64,000 nt of DNA from Candidatus Melainabacteria bacterium (GTDB lineage: Bacteria > Cyanobacteriota > Vampirovibrionia > Obscuribacterales > Obscuribacteraceae). Positions 8,611 to 17,335 of the stretch are shown here, one piece after another. The translations under genes and the position numbers were made by a program. The first letter of the stretch is position 1. Each line of letters begins with the position of its first letter. The notes under the pieces are model-generated. The model made no database searches. It was not told the DNA's origin and saw only the letters and a program-made list of their open reading frames with translations. The stretch covers positions 32,385 to 96,384 of the forward strand of contig PLXC01000148.1 in assembly GCA_003151275.1 (NCBI GenBank), read 5' to 3'.

Positions 8611-9528
8611 TTACTTGTAAGGTTTATAAAGCCATTCAAGTTCGGACTTTACTTCGTCCATTGATTTGTGGCGATCTTCTGGATATTTTTTCAACATCTT
8701 CTTCAATATTTCTTGCAGACTCTGCGGGAAGGAGACACCGGGGCAGGCGGCAACTAAGCTCAATGGTTCGTTGCTAACATGCCCGCTCATCGTCTCGACG
8801 GGTGTTTTACCGATGATCGGCAGCACACCTGTGACCAGGTTGAAAGCCAAGACCCCAAAAGAATAGATGTCTGACCGAGCGTCTAAATGAGCGTTGAGGA
8901 TTTGCTCTGGGCTCATGAATGCAGGAGTTCCCACGACTTGGCCATCCATAGTCAGCTTTTCACTTTTTCTTTCGTTGATGCGCTTAGCGATACCGAAATC
9001 CACTATTTTCACGAGATCTTTGCAGACGTTAGTTTGAAGCAAAATGATGTTGTCTGGTTTGATATCGCGATGCAGAATGCCTCGACCATGCGCGTGGGCA
9101 AGCGCTTCGGCAATTTGAATAAGTATCGGAAAAGCTCGCGGCAGGGGAAGCCGACCGCCTTTCTGGATTACGTCTTTAAGGTTGTCGCCTTCCAGATAGT
9201 CCATAACCAAAAATGGATAGCTGTTGTCTTGCAGCCCGAAGTCGAAAACTGTGACAATGTTTGGATGATTCAAGGAACTGGCTGCCTGTGCTTCGCGCTG
9301 AAATCGCAAGAAGCTATTTTCATTGCCCTTTAGGTCTTCAAACAGCACTTTTACCGCAACCGGACGATCGAGCACTTTGTGCTTGGCCCGATAAACCTTG
9401 CCAAGCGCGCCGCTGCCTATCTCGTGCTCGATAATGTAACGGCCCGCTATCGTGCAACCGATTAATGAAGCCTGTGCCAAACCCACATCGCCCCCCGAGA
9501 CGAAATTCCCTCTTATTAGTTTTACCAA
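8611..9528 (-). CDS. Ser/Thr protein kinase (PknB/Hanks type), soluble
   Basis: All kinase motifs are visible: glycine loop GSGALGKV (38-45), VAVK lysine at 60, catalytic loop HRDIKPDN (153-160), DFG (177-179) and the GTPAFMSPEQ activation-segment end (200-209). The chain ends soon after the kinase domain with no membrane helix or PASTA repeats, so this is a cytoplasmic kinase of 305 residues. It is 59 bases upstream of the esterase on the same strand. Substrates are unknown; TPR proteins nearby are possible partners by context only. Confidence 0.94.
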   Translation of the reverse strand: MVKLIRGNFVSGGDVGLAQASLIGCTIAGRYIIEHEIGSGALGKVYRAKHKVLDRPVAVKVLFEDLKGNENSFLRFQREAQAASSLNHPNIVTVFDFGLQDNSYPFLVMDYLEGDNLKDVIQKGGRLPLPRAFPILIQIAEALAHAHGRGILHRDIKPDNIILLQTNVCKDLVKIVDFGIAKRINERKSEKLTMDGQVVGTPAFMSPEQILNAHLDARSDIYSFGVLAFNLVTGVLPIIGKTPVETMSGHVSNEPLSLVAACPGVSFPQSLQEILKKMLKKYPEDRHKSMDEVKSELEWLYKPYK

Positions 9529-9640
9529 CTTGGCGCTCTAACTTAAACAGGGGTGGACGATAAATAGCGATTGCTTTAGCTGACTTAGATTAAATCATTT
9601 GGGAAGCAATGCGCATGCAAGCGGCTTTATTGAGAATACG

Positions 9641-9656
9641 GTACCGCATCTGGTAC
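9641..9656. repeat. Dispersed palindrome, variant copy (intergenic)
   Basis: GTACCGCATCTGGTAC lies between the kinase and the aldo/keto reductase. Relative to the GCACC-N6-GGTGC consensus the second base of the left arm and the matching base of the right arm both differ, so dyad symmetry of the arms is kept (compensated change). Confidence 0.6.
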
Positions 9657-9723
9657 TAAAACAGATCGGGACGATTTCGCTCCTCTTGATCTGATGATAT
9701 GACTTTGGCAATTTCTCCCAGAT

Positions 9724-10716
9724 TTAGGCTTCTACTTTGTCCAGTTGCTGGAGCAATCGGTTGATCGCCGCAATTTCGTCTTTGTTCAGTCTTACATCCG
9801 CAGCCTTAGCGTTTTCAGCTGCCTGCGCCGCATCTCGAGCTCCGACAAGAGCGACCGTAACTCCAGGCTGCTGTATCGTCCAGTTGAGCACTACGTTTCC
9901 AATTGACGCGTTGTGACGGTCGGCAATCGGCTTTAGATCCTTCAGAAATTTGTTCACTTTTTCAATAAAGGCGGGCTGGAACTGAGGCTGCGAGGCACGG
10001 TGATCTCCTGGGGCAAACTTATGATCAGCTTTGAACTTGCCTGTCAACAATCCGCGCTGGAGAGGGCTGTAAACAATGGAGGCGATGTCGTGCTCTCTGC
10101 AAAATGGCAACACATCCTTTTCGATATCGCGAAGAACCATGCTGTAGGGAGGTTGATTGGAGGCAATGGGAACCATTTTGTGGCACTTACGAATGTCATC
10201 AGCGGTAAAGTTGCTCACTCCGACGGCACGTATTTTTCCTTCTTTCAACAACTGAGCGCAGGCTTCCATTGTTTCTTCCAACTCTGTTGAATGATCGCGC
10301 CAGTGGCATTGGTACAGGTCAATATAATCTGTGCCCAGTCGCTTCAGGCTATCTTCGCATTCTTTGATGATGCTGCTTTTCCTTGCATTTCGATAAATTT
10401 TTACGATTTTGTCGTCTTCATTGAGATCAAAGAAGTGTTCACCCTCTGACGAATCCCAGCGCAGACCGAACTTTGTGAAGATCTGAACTTTGTCACGTTT
10501 GTCGCCAATCGCTTTCGCGACAAGTTCTTCGCTTTTCCCGTAACCGTAGATTGGAGCTGTGTCGATGGAGGTCACTCCGGCATCTATTGAGGCATGAATG
10601 GCCTCAATCGCCGCTTTCTCATCAGTGCCGCCCCACATTGTGCCGCCGATTGCCCAGGCACCATATGTGATGACTGACGCATTAATAGTCGATGCCCCTA
10701 GCCTTCGGTACTGCAT
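9724..10716 (-). CDS. Aldo/keto reductase
   Basis: The start is the ATG at 10716 after a GAGGAGT site, giving a 330-residue protein that begins MQYRRLGAS as the family does. The catalytic Asp/Tyr region is seen in DTAPIYGYGKSEELVAKAI, followed by DYIDLYQCHWRD and VGVSNF, and the NADPH-binding block near VALVGARDAAQAAENAKA. This fits an AKR acting on aldehydes or sugars with NADPH. A longer upstream frame exists but lacks family likeness. Specific substrate unknown. Confidence 0.93.
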   Translation of the reverse strand: MQYRRLGASTINASVITYGAWAIGGTMWGGTDEKAAIEAIHASIDAGVTSIDTAPIYGYGKSEELVAKAIGDKRDKVQIFTKFGLRWDSSEGEHFFDLNEDDKIVKIYRNARKSSIIKECEDSLKRLGTDYIDLYQCHWRDHSTELEETMEACAQLLKEGKIRAVGVSNFTADDIRKCHKMVPIASNQPPYSMVLRDIEKDVLPFCREHDIASIVYSPLQRGLLTGKFKADHKFAPGDHRASQPQFQPAFIEKVNKFLKDLKPIADRHNASIGNVVLNWTIQQPGVTVALVGARDAAQAAENAKAADVRLNKDEIAAINRLLQQLDKVEA

Positions 10717-10901
10717 AAATGACTCCTCACGGCTGTAATTTAAGGTCGTAGGCGAGAGTCTAGCCCAATCCAGGGCGATTGGGATCAATTTATGAGTAAT
10801 ACTACATACTTCTTTTCGCATGGGTGGTTTAGCAGTCACCAGCAAGTCTGTAACTCGCTCACTTTTTTGTCGATAAGTGTTGCCCAATCGACAATACTTT
10901 G

Positions 10902-10917
10902 GCACCAGATATAGTGC
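10902..10917. repeat. Dispersed palindrome, one arm mismatch (intergenic)
   Basis: GCACCAGATATAGTGC lies in the divergent region between the aldo/keto reductase and the membrane protein gene. It differs from the exact-arm form by one base in the right arm (AGTGC for GGTGC). Confidence 0.65.
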
Positions 10918-11011
10918 TTTCCCGATTTTTAAGGCATGTCCAGCAAGGGAGTATTGGTTTAAACTGTATGTATAGATGGGGTCGATCGTTTATCGATGGG
11001 GTTTCTCCGCC

Positions 11012-11536
11012 ATGAGCGAATTGGTAAAAATCTTCAAGCCGGATTCATCCGCTGTCTGGGTTTTCAAGGCTATGGTGATTTTTGCAGGGCTCGTGACAGT
11101 GGCTGGAATTGCTTCTGATCGAGCAATGATTTCATGTCTTGGATTATTCCTACTGACTGTTTTCGCCGGGCTAACGTTTAAGCAATCTGGACATAGAATT
11201 GAAATTTACAACGACAAAATTGTTTTTCGCTATTCCGGCCAAGAACCGTGGATCTTGCCGTTTGAGAATTTTTCGGGCATTGAGCTTTTGACGACACTAC
11301 GACACGCGAACAAATATTCCCCTGGGCGCACAATCCTGCTTCGATTTATCGATCAGGATAAAAAACTCTGCGCTGAAGCCAACGTCAATATTTTTGACAA
11401 AAGCGCCATCCGTACGATGATCGAGCTGATTGAAGAGCGCAAAGGCCAGCTCTCGTTAAACGACAGTGCTGTCGCTTTATTGCAGGCGCGAAGATATAAA
11501 GGGAATACAATGGAGAAAATCACCAAAACGGAGTAG
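11012..11536 (+). CDS. Small membrane protein with PH-like cytoplasmic part
   Basis: Two closely spaced hydrophobic helices (VWVFKAMVIFAGLVTVAG and ISCLGLFLLTVFAGL) are followed by a beta-rich part (HRIEIYNDKIVFRY, WILPFENFSGIEL) that resembles bacterial PH-like domains of membrane proteins. The start could be the ATG at 11012 (174 residues, chosen) or the ATG at 10976 (186 residues); neither has a strong ribosome site. It is followed eight bases later by another membrane protein gene on the same strand. Function unknown. Confidence 0.7.
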   Translation: MSELVKIFKPDSSAVWVFKAMVIFAGLVTVAGIASDRAMISCLGLFLLTVFAGLTFKQSGHRIEIYNDKIVFRYSGQEPWILPFENFSGIELLTTLRHANKYSPGRTILLRFIDQDKKLCAEANVNIFDKSAIRTMIELIEERKGQLSLNDSAVALLQARRYKGNTMEKITKTE

Positions 11537-11543
11537 CGAAATA

Positions 11544-11954
11544 ATGGACGAATTGCCTTCGAGAAACTCGTCGGATCAAAACGAGTTGGTGAAAACAAAG
11601 CTTTTTGAAATCGATAACAATATTGCCGCAGCCTTGAGCTATGTACCAATTTGCTTTGCCGGTGCGATCTTTTCAGGAGTCTGGATGGCTACGGAGCCCA
11701 AAAGTAACAAGTATTTGCGTTATCACGCATTTCAAAGCTTAGTTCTTTCCGTGGCGTGCATCGGACTGTTGATCGTAACTTCTGTGTTTGGACTTATACC
11801 ATTTATAGGAATCTTCGCATGGTTGATTCACTCCGTTATTTCTTTTGTCTTTGTGGTCGGCAATATTTATCTGATGTACAAGGCCTATAAGGGCCAGATG
11901 GTGACCATTCCATACGTCAGCATGTTAGCCGATCAAAACGTCTTGAAGCTTTGA
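11544..11954 (+). CDS. DUF4870/Tic20-like membrane protein
   Basis: The start is the ATG at 11544, giving 136 residues. The sequence AAALSYVPICFAGAIFSG, then KYLRYHAFQSLVLS with a conserved basic-aromatic-His motif before a helix, and a last long hydrophobic stretch fit the DUF4870 (UPF0132, Tic20-related) family of small membrane proteins with about three to four helices. It is in an apparent two-gene operon with the preceding PH-like membrane protein. Cellular role of the family is not established. Confidence 0.75.
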   Translation: MDELPSRNSSDQNELVKTKLFEIDNNIAAALSYVPICFAGAIFSGVWMATEPKSNKYLRYHAFQSLVLSVACIGLLIVTSVFGLIPFIGIFAWLIHSVISFVFVVGNIYLMYKAYKGQMVTIPYVSMLADQNVLKL

Positions 11955-12029
11955 TTCTCATGAAATTGCGGCACTTGGGAATTTTGAGCACCACATCTAA
12001 TGATATTCAGTGCAAATCGTCTTCCGCAG

Positions 12030-12596
12030 CTAGGTGATTGCTTCCCAGCGTCCGGATCGTGAGAATCGCCCAGATGAAATGGCGATGGCAGAAGCCCGAA
12101 GTGCTTCCGCTTCTGGAGCGCGATTGGTTTGGTAGAGCAAGGTCGTATAGTGTCCCAGAAGCGTCAGCACCTGTGGATGTTTCGCTCCCATAGCCTTGGT
12201 TTTAATGGACAAGGCTTGCTTGTATAGCGGCTCGGCTTGGACTAATTTGCCCGCTGAGTGGTAGATCATCGCCAGATTATGGGAAATTATGCCAGTGTCG
12301 AGGTGATCTTCACCGAGCGTCTTTGTATACATGCACAGCAGTCTGCGGCAGATTGGGGCGGCAAGGCCGTATTTTTGTTGAAGGTAGTAGATTTCCGCCA
12401 GACTTTCGAGCGTCATAGCCAGTCTACCGTCGCTTTGCTCAAACGACTCAGCTTCTTCAAGAGCTGACAAAGCCATGGTTTCGGCTTCCGAGTAATTCTT
12501 GTTCTGCAAGGCGTGTTCAGCTGAGGCAGTCAGAACCTCCCATGGCACGCAGACTGTTTCTTCGGGTAATCTCGGTGTTTCCGCCTGTGTCTTCAT
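12030..12596 (-). CDS. TPR (kinesin light chain-like) protein
   Basis: From the ATG at 12596 the protein has 188 residues; a TTG at 12629 would add 11. At least three TPR units are visible: ASAEHALQNKNYSEAETMALSAL, ETLAEIYYLQQKYGLAAPIC-like (seen as LESLAEIYYLQQKYGLA) and ISHNLAMIYHSAGKLVQAEPLYKQAL with the linker GAKHPQVL typical of kinesin-light-chain TPRs. No signal peptide. It converges on the DUF4870 gene. The partner is unknown. Confidence 0.8.
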   Translation of the reverse strand: MKTQAETPRLPEETVCVPWEVLTASAEHALQNKNYSEAETMALSALEEAESFEQSDGRLAMTLESLAEIYYLQQKYGLAAPICRRLLCMYTKTLGEDHLDTGIISHNLAMIYHSAGKLVQAEPLYKQALSIKTKAMGAKHPQVLTLLGHYTTLLYQTNRAPEAEALRASAIAISSGRFSRSGRWEAIT

Positions 12597-12772
12597 GTAA
12601 TTTTTCTGCCCAAAGGACCCCGAAACCAAACGGGCAAATGGATTTATCCGAAGATCGTCCAGTCGAGCAGCGGCTAATCCGATCGCCGCCTGTGCACGCT
12701 TGTTTGGTCATTTCAAAGCAGCAGGCTCCGCACCTGTCCGACTGATCCAAAATTTTTCCAGGTTGGCGATTT

Positions 12773-12788
12773 GCACCAGATATGGTGC
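12773..12788. repeat. Dispersed palindrome, exact arms (intergenic, promoter region)
   Basis: GCACCAGATATGGTGC has perfect 5-bp arms and a near-symmetric centre. It lies about 36 bases upstream of a TATAAT box (12824-12829) that precedes the glycine-zipper gene. Confidence 0.75.
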
Positions 12789-12852
12789 GATTTTAGCCAT
12801 CGATTGAGCTGCCCTGACCCGGGTATAATCTGAGCACTATGCTTTGAGGTTG

Positions 12853-13227
12853 ATGTTCATGCAAAGGCTCGAGAAGATATTTGATAACAAAGGTGTCAAA
12901 GTTCTGGCTGGAGACATTGATGCCGGAGACTATGAGTTCAATATGGGCGCCTTGTGGGGTGGCTTCGAAACGATTCAATTGCAAGGAGAAATTAAGAGCC
13001 TAGCTTTGCAAACAGAAGAGAGCGTCAAGAAAGTAGCAGGCACCTTGGGGTGGGGACTGGCAGGCTCACTGGCTTTAGGACCGGTGGGGATGCTCGCTGG
13101 TTTGGTTCTGGGTGGGAACCGCAAGGAAGTATGCGCCCTGTGTGAGCTCAAAGATGGGCGAAAGTTTCTGGCCACAATGGATTCAAAGATTTACCAGCAA
13201 ATGTTGGCGCTTTCGATGATGAAATAG
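12853..13227 (+). CDS. Glycine-zipper hypothetical protein
   Basis: Start chosen at the ATG at 12853 because TGAGGT lies five bases upstream; ATG 12859 is possible. The 124-residue product has a central hydrophobic Gly-rich run (GWGLAGSLALGPVGMLAGL) like a glycine zipper, flanked by beta-like parts (TIQLQGEIKSLAL before, EVCALCELKDGRKFLATM after). Upstream is a TATAAT box and a dispersed palindrome. I do not recognise the family; it may be a membrane-inserting or lipid-binding small protein. Confidence 0.7.
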   Translation: MFMQRLEKIFDNKGVKVLAGDIDAGDYEFNMGALWGGFETIQLQGEIKSLALQTEESVKKVAGTLGWGLAGSLALGPVGMLAGLVLGGNRKEVCALCELKDGRKFLATMDSKIYQQMLALSMMK

Positions 13228-13299
13228 CTATTCGTGCATGCGTCGCCACAGAGTTTCTTCCATTCCCTTGGGCGCGCACTGTTATCGAAAGAGCAAAAA

Positions 13300-15513
13300 T
13301 TAGTCGCGCACTATCGCTTGTTTTCGCCCAACGAAGCTTCGACGCGCCATGTCCAGCACTGACAAAACCACGGTTATTGTCGTGAAGAGCACAATCGTGT
13401 TTGGCAGGTAAGTGGCAGCCAGAGATGCAGACGTGGATAGAACAGCAGCGAGAATCGCGCTTATCCCAGATGCTGCCCCAATCAAGCAGACTGGCACAAC
13501 TAATAGATCGGCAACACCGTAGGTCATCGACCGACGAAATTTGAAATAAATCAGTAATGACAAAATACCTACCGACAGGTAGGTGAGCAAAACCATGATT
13601 GATCCTAACGGGTTTGCTCCTGACGAAGCCAAAACAATTCCTGGAATTCTTCCAAAAGCGGCGGACAAGCCTGAGCAAAAAGCGGAAATCCGATGGATCA
13701 TTGCTTGCATCACATTCGGGCGCTTATTCGGATTGAATGGGTGCAGCTTGATTTCACGTTCATCATAGGTTCGAACGCCCTGAATGAAATTGTCAGCCAG
13801 AGGTTTCGGGGCAATTAGTTGCACAGCCGTGTCGATACGCTGACCCGCATCCCTACAAGTGCCTGCAGCAGCTGATTGTTCCGCGACCCAGCTCAAGCCC
13901 AAACAAATGAAATAAATCAACAGATAGATTTCGAATCGAACCCCCGCCGTCGTTTTGCTCTTTAGCCGCCGGATCGACTGTTGCTGCACGGTCGGAGTAG
14001 GCAAGGCTAATTCCGGATCCATCGCCGCCAATTCTTCGAGAGAATAGTGGCGCTCTGGCTCGGGCAGTTTGGCTTTGGGAGCCGAATCGGATGGCGGCTT
14101 ATGCAATTCTTCCAGTCCAGAAGAGAAAGCATCGTTTGCCGCTCTCGGCTTCTTTTGCGTGACTGGATGCCAATCTTCGGGCTTACCTTCGCGCTGAGAA
14201 ATTATTGATTCACGCAAATCTGCGACAAATGCAGCCATCTTCGGTGAAAGGGCTTCCTCATCTTGATCAGAAGGTTTTGGTGGTAGATTAGGCGCCGAAG
14301 TTTCCTTGGGTGGCGTTGGCTGCACCGGTTCCGTTTTTCCTGGTGGCGGCCGCATCGTTGGACTTTCCCCTGGTTCGGTTCGTGCCATGCTCGGCGAAAT
14401 CACAGGTGAAACCGCAGGAACGTTCACGGGCGCAAGATCAACTGCCGTTGCTTCTGGTTGTTGTGGGAGTGTGGGCGATGAGGCGGACGCAGTCAATTCA
14501 AGTTCCCGCAAGCTCGATACGAACTTTGCCATCTTGGGCGAAAGACCTGGCATTTCCGGTTCGAGTTGTTTTGCTGAGTTGTATTTCAGCTCAGGTCCCA
14601 ACGTTGCAGACGGTTGCTCAGCCGAGGGGCTGGCCGAATTGAGAGAAGAGGATCCGCTCAGCACGTCTAGAGGAGGTGATGCAGGCGACTCAGCACTCGG
14701 CTTTTTGAGCGTGTTTAAGTCGCGCTTGCCGCTACTTCCGCTGAGCGAAGACGAGAACGCTGCTGCTGAAGCGCCGAAGTAATCGACCGGTGCCCTCCAT
14801 TTGTACGCCGTGTCTTCTTTGACCGGCAAGGTGCGGGAGAGGTCAGAGCTGTATGAGCTTCGCGTCAAACTTCCGAGATCTGTCACCTTTGGGCTGGTGG
14901 GAGTATCCATCACTGGAATGTCATAGGTTGTCACCTGATGCTCGCTACTATTCGTTAAAGGAATATCGGATCTCGTAGCGTCCAGCACTCGCGCTGGAAC
15001 TGCCGGTGTTGTCGGTGTCGGCGTGTCTGTGCCGCCTGATGGGGCAGAAGCGGAGTGCTGAGAAATGCCCGATGCGAATGGTGTCTCAGTCTCGGGCGGC
15101 AAGTCCGGAGTGGCGGGCGTCTCAGCCGTTGGTGGTGCGTCAGGACCGGACGCTAGTACAGGCACCGTTGGAGTTGGTGCCTGTTCTAGACCATACTTGT
15201 AGCCAGATTCTGTAGCGTTTTGCCCCTCAGTAAATTTGTAATTGGAAGAATCGGTGCTCTGTTCAGGAGCCTGAGAATCAACTACTACCTCTTGAACCGA
15301 CGAAGCGGGCGCGGCAGGCTGGACGGCAGCAATATCGGGAGGCTCCACCACCGGAACAAGTGGCTCGGGTGCGGAAAGATCGTGAGCGTTAAGGGCTGGA
15401 GATGGCGGCTCTATCGCCTTGATCTCTTGCAAAGTCGCGTCGACACCCGGTCTTTCAACCGTTTTCTTTGCAGCTTGCTTTCCGCTTCTTTTTGACTGTT
15501 TCTTCTTGGTCAA
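13300..15513 (-). CDS. Large Pro/Ser/Thr-rich protein with C-terminal membrane helices
   Basis: The 737-residue protein begins with a very basic run (MTKKKQSKRSGKQAAKK). Residues about 30-500 are low complexity, rich in Pro, Ser, Thr and Ala, and probably disordered. Within this part a short motif recurs: LSPKMAKFVSSLRELE and LSPKMAAFVADLRESI. The last about 230 residues contain four or so hydrophobic helices (for example FEIYLLIYFICLGLSWV, GSIMVLLTYLSVGILSLLIYF, IVLFTTITVVLSVLDMA). The layout suggests a membrane anchor with a long cytoplasmic tail. No known family recognised. Confidence 0.75.
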   Translation of the reverse strand: MTKKKQSKRSGKQAAKKTVERPGVDATLQEIKAIEPPSPALNAHDLSAPEPLVPVVEPPDIAAVQPAAPASSVQEVVVDSQAPEQSTDSSNYKFTEGQNATESGYKYGLEQAPTPTVPVLASGPDAPPTAETPATPDLPPETETPFASGISQHSASAPSGGTDTPTPTTPAVPARVLDATRSDIPLTNSSEHQVTTYDIPVMDTPTSPKVTDLGSLTRSSYSSDLSRTLPVKEDTAYKWRAPVDYFGASAAAFSSSLSGSSGKRDLNTLKKPSAESPASPPLDVLSGSSSLNSASPSAEQPSATLGPELKYNSAKQLEPEMPGLSPKMAKFVSSLRELELTASASSPTLPQQPEATAVDLAPVNVPAVSPVISPSMARTEPGESPTMRPPPGKTEPVQPTPPKETSAPNLPPKPSDQDEEALSPKMAAFVADLRESIISQREGKPEDWHPVTQKKPRAANDAFSSGLEELHKPPSDSAPKAKLPEPERHYSLEELAAMDPELALPTPTVQQQSIRRLKSKTTAGVRFEIYLLIYFICLGLSWVAEQSAAAGTCRDAGQRIDTAVQLIAPKPLADNFIQGVRTYDEREIKLHPFNPNKRPNVMQAMIHRISAFCSGLSAAFGRIPGIVLASSGANPLGSIMVLLTYLSVGILSLLIYFKFRRSMTYGVADLLVVPVCLIGAASGISAILAAVLSTSASLAATYLPNTIVLFTTITVVLSVLDMARRSFVGRKQAIVRD

Positions 15514-15591
15514 ACGAGACGACTCCGTCCGCTTTGTCTCTAGAATTCAATTATGCCACCAAAGCACTGGAATACTAACCTGCGGAGCGTC

Positions 15592-16533
15592 TTATATCAT
15601 TTGACCGCGAGCCTTAATTAAAAAGCTATTCGCCCAGTGATAGTCGGGACGCTCTGGTAGAGTAGTTTCTTCATAAGCCTGATCGAATGTTTTGTGCAGT
15701 TCAAGGCGCCACTTATTTGCGTCACTCCACGACATTTCTCCATGTCTGACTGCCATCAACTGATCTTTATGTTCACCAACATCTACAGGCACAGACTGCT
15801 CTTTCAATATCGTAATGCCTGACAGCAGAAGCCTCAACAAGTGCATCACGTGCTTCCATTTCAATTCGCCACGTGTGCGAATGTCTTGCTCCAATTTTCT
15901 GAATTGAGAGAGCACGTAACCGTTGTAAGTTTGATAAACCAGTCGCGACAAAAATTTTTCACGCGCTTCAAGTAATTCATTTGCGAGCGGTGTTGCAGTC
16001 TCAACCATCGGTGTGTATAAGCACTCTAGAATATTTGGATTTGCTTTCAATGCAAGAGTTAGAAATTTCTGCAACTCCCAATAACATTCATCGGTTTCCG
16101 AATTCTCAATTTGTTCAGGCAGTCCATACAATGACCAATGTAACGAAGCCGATGGCAAATATATTCCTCGTTGATCCACGTCAGAGTGCTCGCCTGAAAG
16201 CCCATAAGCTCTTGAGCCTACGATACATCGATAAATAATGAACTGGTAGAGATCACGATCTGAGAGAGCATCAGCAGGCAAGTCAAATGCCAGTCCTTGA
16301 ACCTGCTTGCGAATAGCTATTTCCGTGCGCTTCAGACTTACTTGCTGACCGTCGGGAAATCGGATTAAGTAGGTGTGTTGATTGTCAGTTGGTGATTTGA
16401 CTATTTTTCCAACAATGCCGCTTCGGCGCTCTGGATGGCTATTTCGAGCATCAATGGTGACGAGCGTGACAACTTGAGTGCCGGCTGGCAAAATCAGGTT
16501 CGGATTAATTTTGTCGGTCATTGATTTCGCCAT
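15592..16533 (-). CDS. Predicted nucleotidyltransferase (pol beta superfamily, COG3541-like)
   Basis: The motif VGSRAYGLSGEHSDVDQRGIY has the GS...DxD pattern of the DNA polymerase beta nucleotidyltransferase fold, in the form seen in the COG3541/RlaP group. The N-terminal about 85 residues form a separate beta-rich part (VVTLVTIDAR..., GIVGKIVKSP, IRFPDGQQVSLKRTEI), like a small barrel. C-terminal helices (KWKHVMHLLRLLLSG) match the family. Function of the group is poorly known; RNA or nucleotide modification is inferred. The start codon directly follows a dispersed palindrome and the upstream gene. Confidence 0.82.
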   Translation of the reverse strand: MAKSMTDKINPNLILPAGTQVVTLVTIDARNSHPERRSGIVGKIVKSPTDNQHTYLIRFPDGQQVSLKRTEIAIRKQVQGLAFDLPADALSDRDLYQFIIYRCIVGSRAYGLSGEHSDVDQRGIYLPSASLHWSLYGLPEQIENSETDECYWELQKFLTLALKANPNILECLYTPMVETATPLANELLEAREKFLSRLVYQTYNGYVLSQFRKLEQDIRTRGELKWKHVMHLLRLLLSGITILKEQSVPVDVGEHKDQLMAVRHGEMSWSDANKWRLELHKTFDQAYEETTLPERPDYHWANSFLIKARGQMI

Positions 16534-16534
16534 T

Positions 16535-16550
16535 GCACCATATGCGGTGC
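16535..16550. repeat. Dispersed palindrome, exact arms (fills a 16-nt gene gap)
   Basis: GCACCATATGCGGTGC lies exactly between the stop codon of the gene at 16550-17116 (TAG, complement of 16550-16552) and the ATG of the nucleotidyltransferase (16533), sharing one base with the stop. It occupies the place where a ribosome site would be. Confidence 0.8.
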
Positions 16551-17116
16551 TATATTCCTAGTGCTCGACCGCGAAGTCTTCTGATCGGTTGCAACAGCTG
16601 ATTTTTAACTTTGTTCGTGATGTTGGATTGTGAATTGCTTTGGTTCCGACTATCTGCATTTTGGTTGGCATCATCTGGCATCGTCAAATCTTGCGAATGG
16701 GCTTGGTCAATTATCACACTCTGCGGCGCATCGATGGCTGGAGTTTCCTGCGCAGGAAGGCGTTGGATCCTAAGCGGAGCGTCAATTTTTGGTGGTGATT
16801 CAATCCGAGGCCGAGCCGGCTCAGGACCTGTGAACGGATCTTTCGAGGGAATGATGGTTGGCGCATGTTTGTAACCGCCGCCATATAATTTTGCTGGGAC
16901 AGCAGCCGGCGCAAATGCATCCGACGCTGTGGCTTTCGCTATCGGTAAGTCTAAGCGTGCAGGAAGCGGTGGAAATCCCTTTGGTTCAATTGGTTCGTCC
17001 GCGGCGATCGGCAGCGTGCTCACATCCGGTTGGCTATCAGCCCTTCCATCAGTAGTGCTGACGCCGAACAAAGCAATGATCGAGCAGGCAATGAGTGGTA
17101 AGTGATTTGCTTTCAT
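16550..17116 (-). CDS. Secreted Pro-rich protein
   Basis: The ATG at 17116 follows an AAGGAG site and gives 188 residues beginning MKANHLPLIACSIIALFGVSTTDGRADS, a typical signal peptide. The mature part is rich in Pro, Ala and acidic residues, with a C-terminal Asn/Ser/Gln-rich stretch and a basic end (IRRLRGRALGI). No domain is recognised. It is upstream of the nucleotidyltransferase gene on the same strand, separated only by a 16-bp palindrome. Confidence 0.7.
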   Translation of the reverse strand: MKANHLPLIACSIIALFGVSTTDGRADSQPDVSTLPIAADEPIEPKGFPPLPARLDLPIAKATASDAFAPAAVPAKLYGGGYKHAPTIIPSKDPFTGPEPARPRIESPPKIDAPLRIQRLPAQETPAIDAPQSVIIDQAHSQDLTMPDDANQNADSRNQSNSQSNITNKVKNQLLQPIRRLRGRALGI

Positions 17117-17233
17117 GAATCTCCTTATCTTCACAATATACACGCTAGCTGCCGTAACTGAAAGCAGAATTTATCAAGCAAGGGAAGGACGGATTTATTG
17201 GACCTGGAGTAACGGAAGCGGATTAAGCTGGCG

Positions 17234-17249
17234 TCACTAAATATGGTGG
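17234..17249. repeat. Dispersed palindrome, degenerate copy (intergenic)
   Basis: TCACTAAATATGGTGG keeps 13 of 16 consensus positions and lies in the gap between lepB and the secreted Pro-rich gene. It is probably a decayed copy. Confidence 0.4.
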
Positions 17250-17335
17250 CGCGCAGTTAGTTTGACGTTGCTTCTTGTTTCAGCATTGCGGCCAAAATGT
17301 GCTTTCTCTTTCATCAGGTGTTCTGTTGTGGGCAT

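Noticed and set aside
14306..14782. Long plus-strand open frame opposite the Pro-rich membrane protein gene
   Set aside because: It is antisense to a low-complexity coding region, and its Gly/Ser/Ala composition follows from that. No ribosome site or family likeness.
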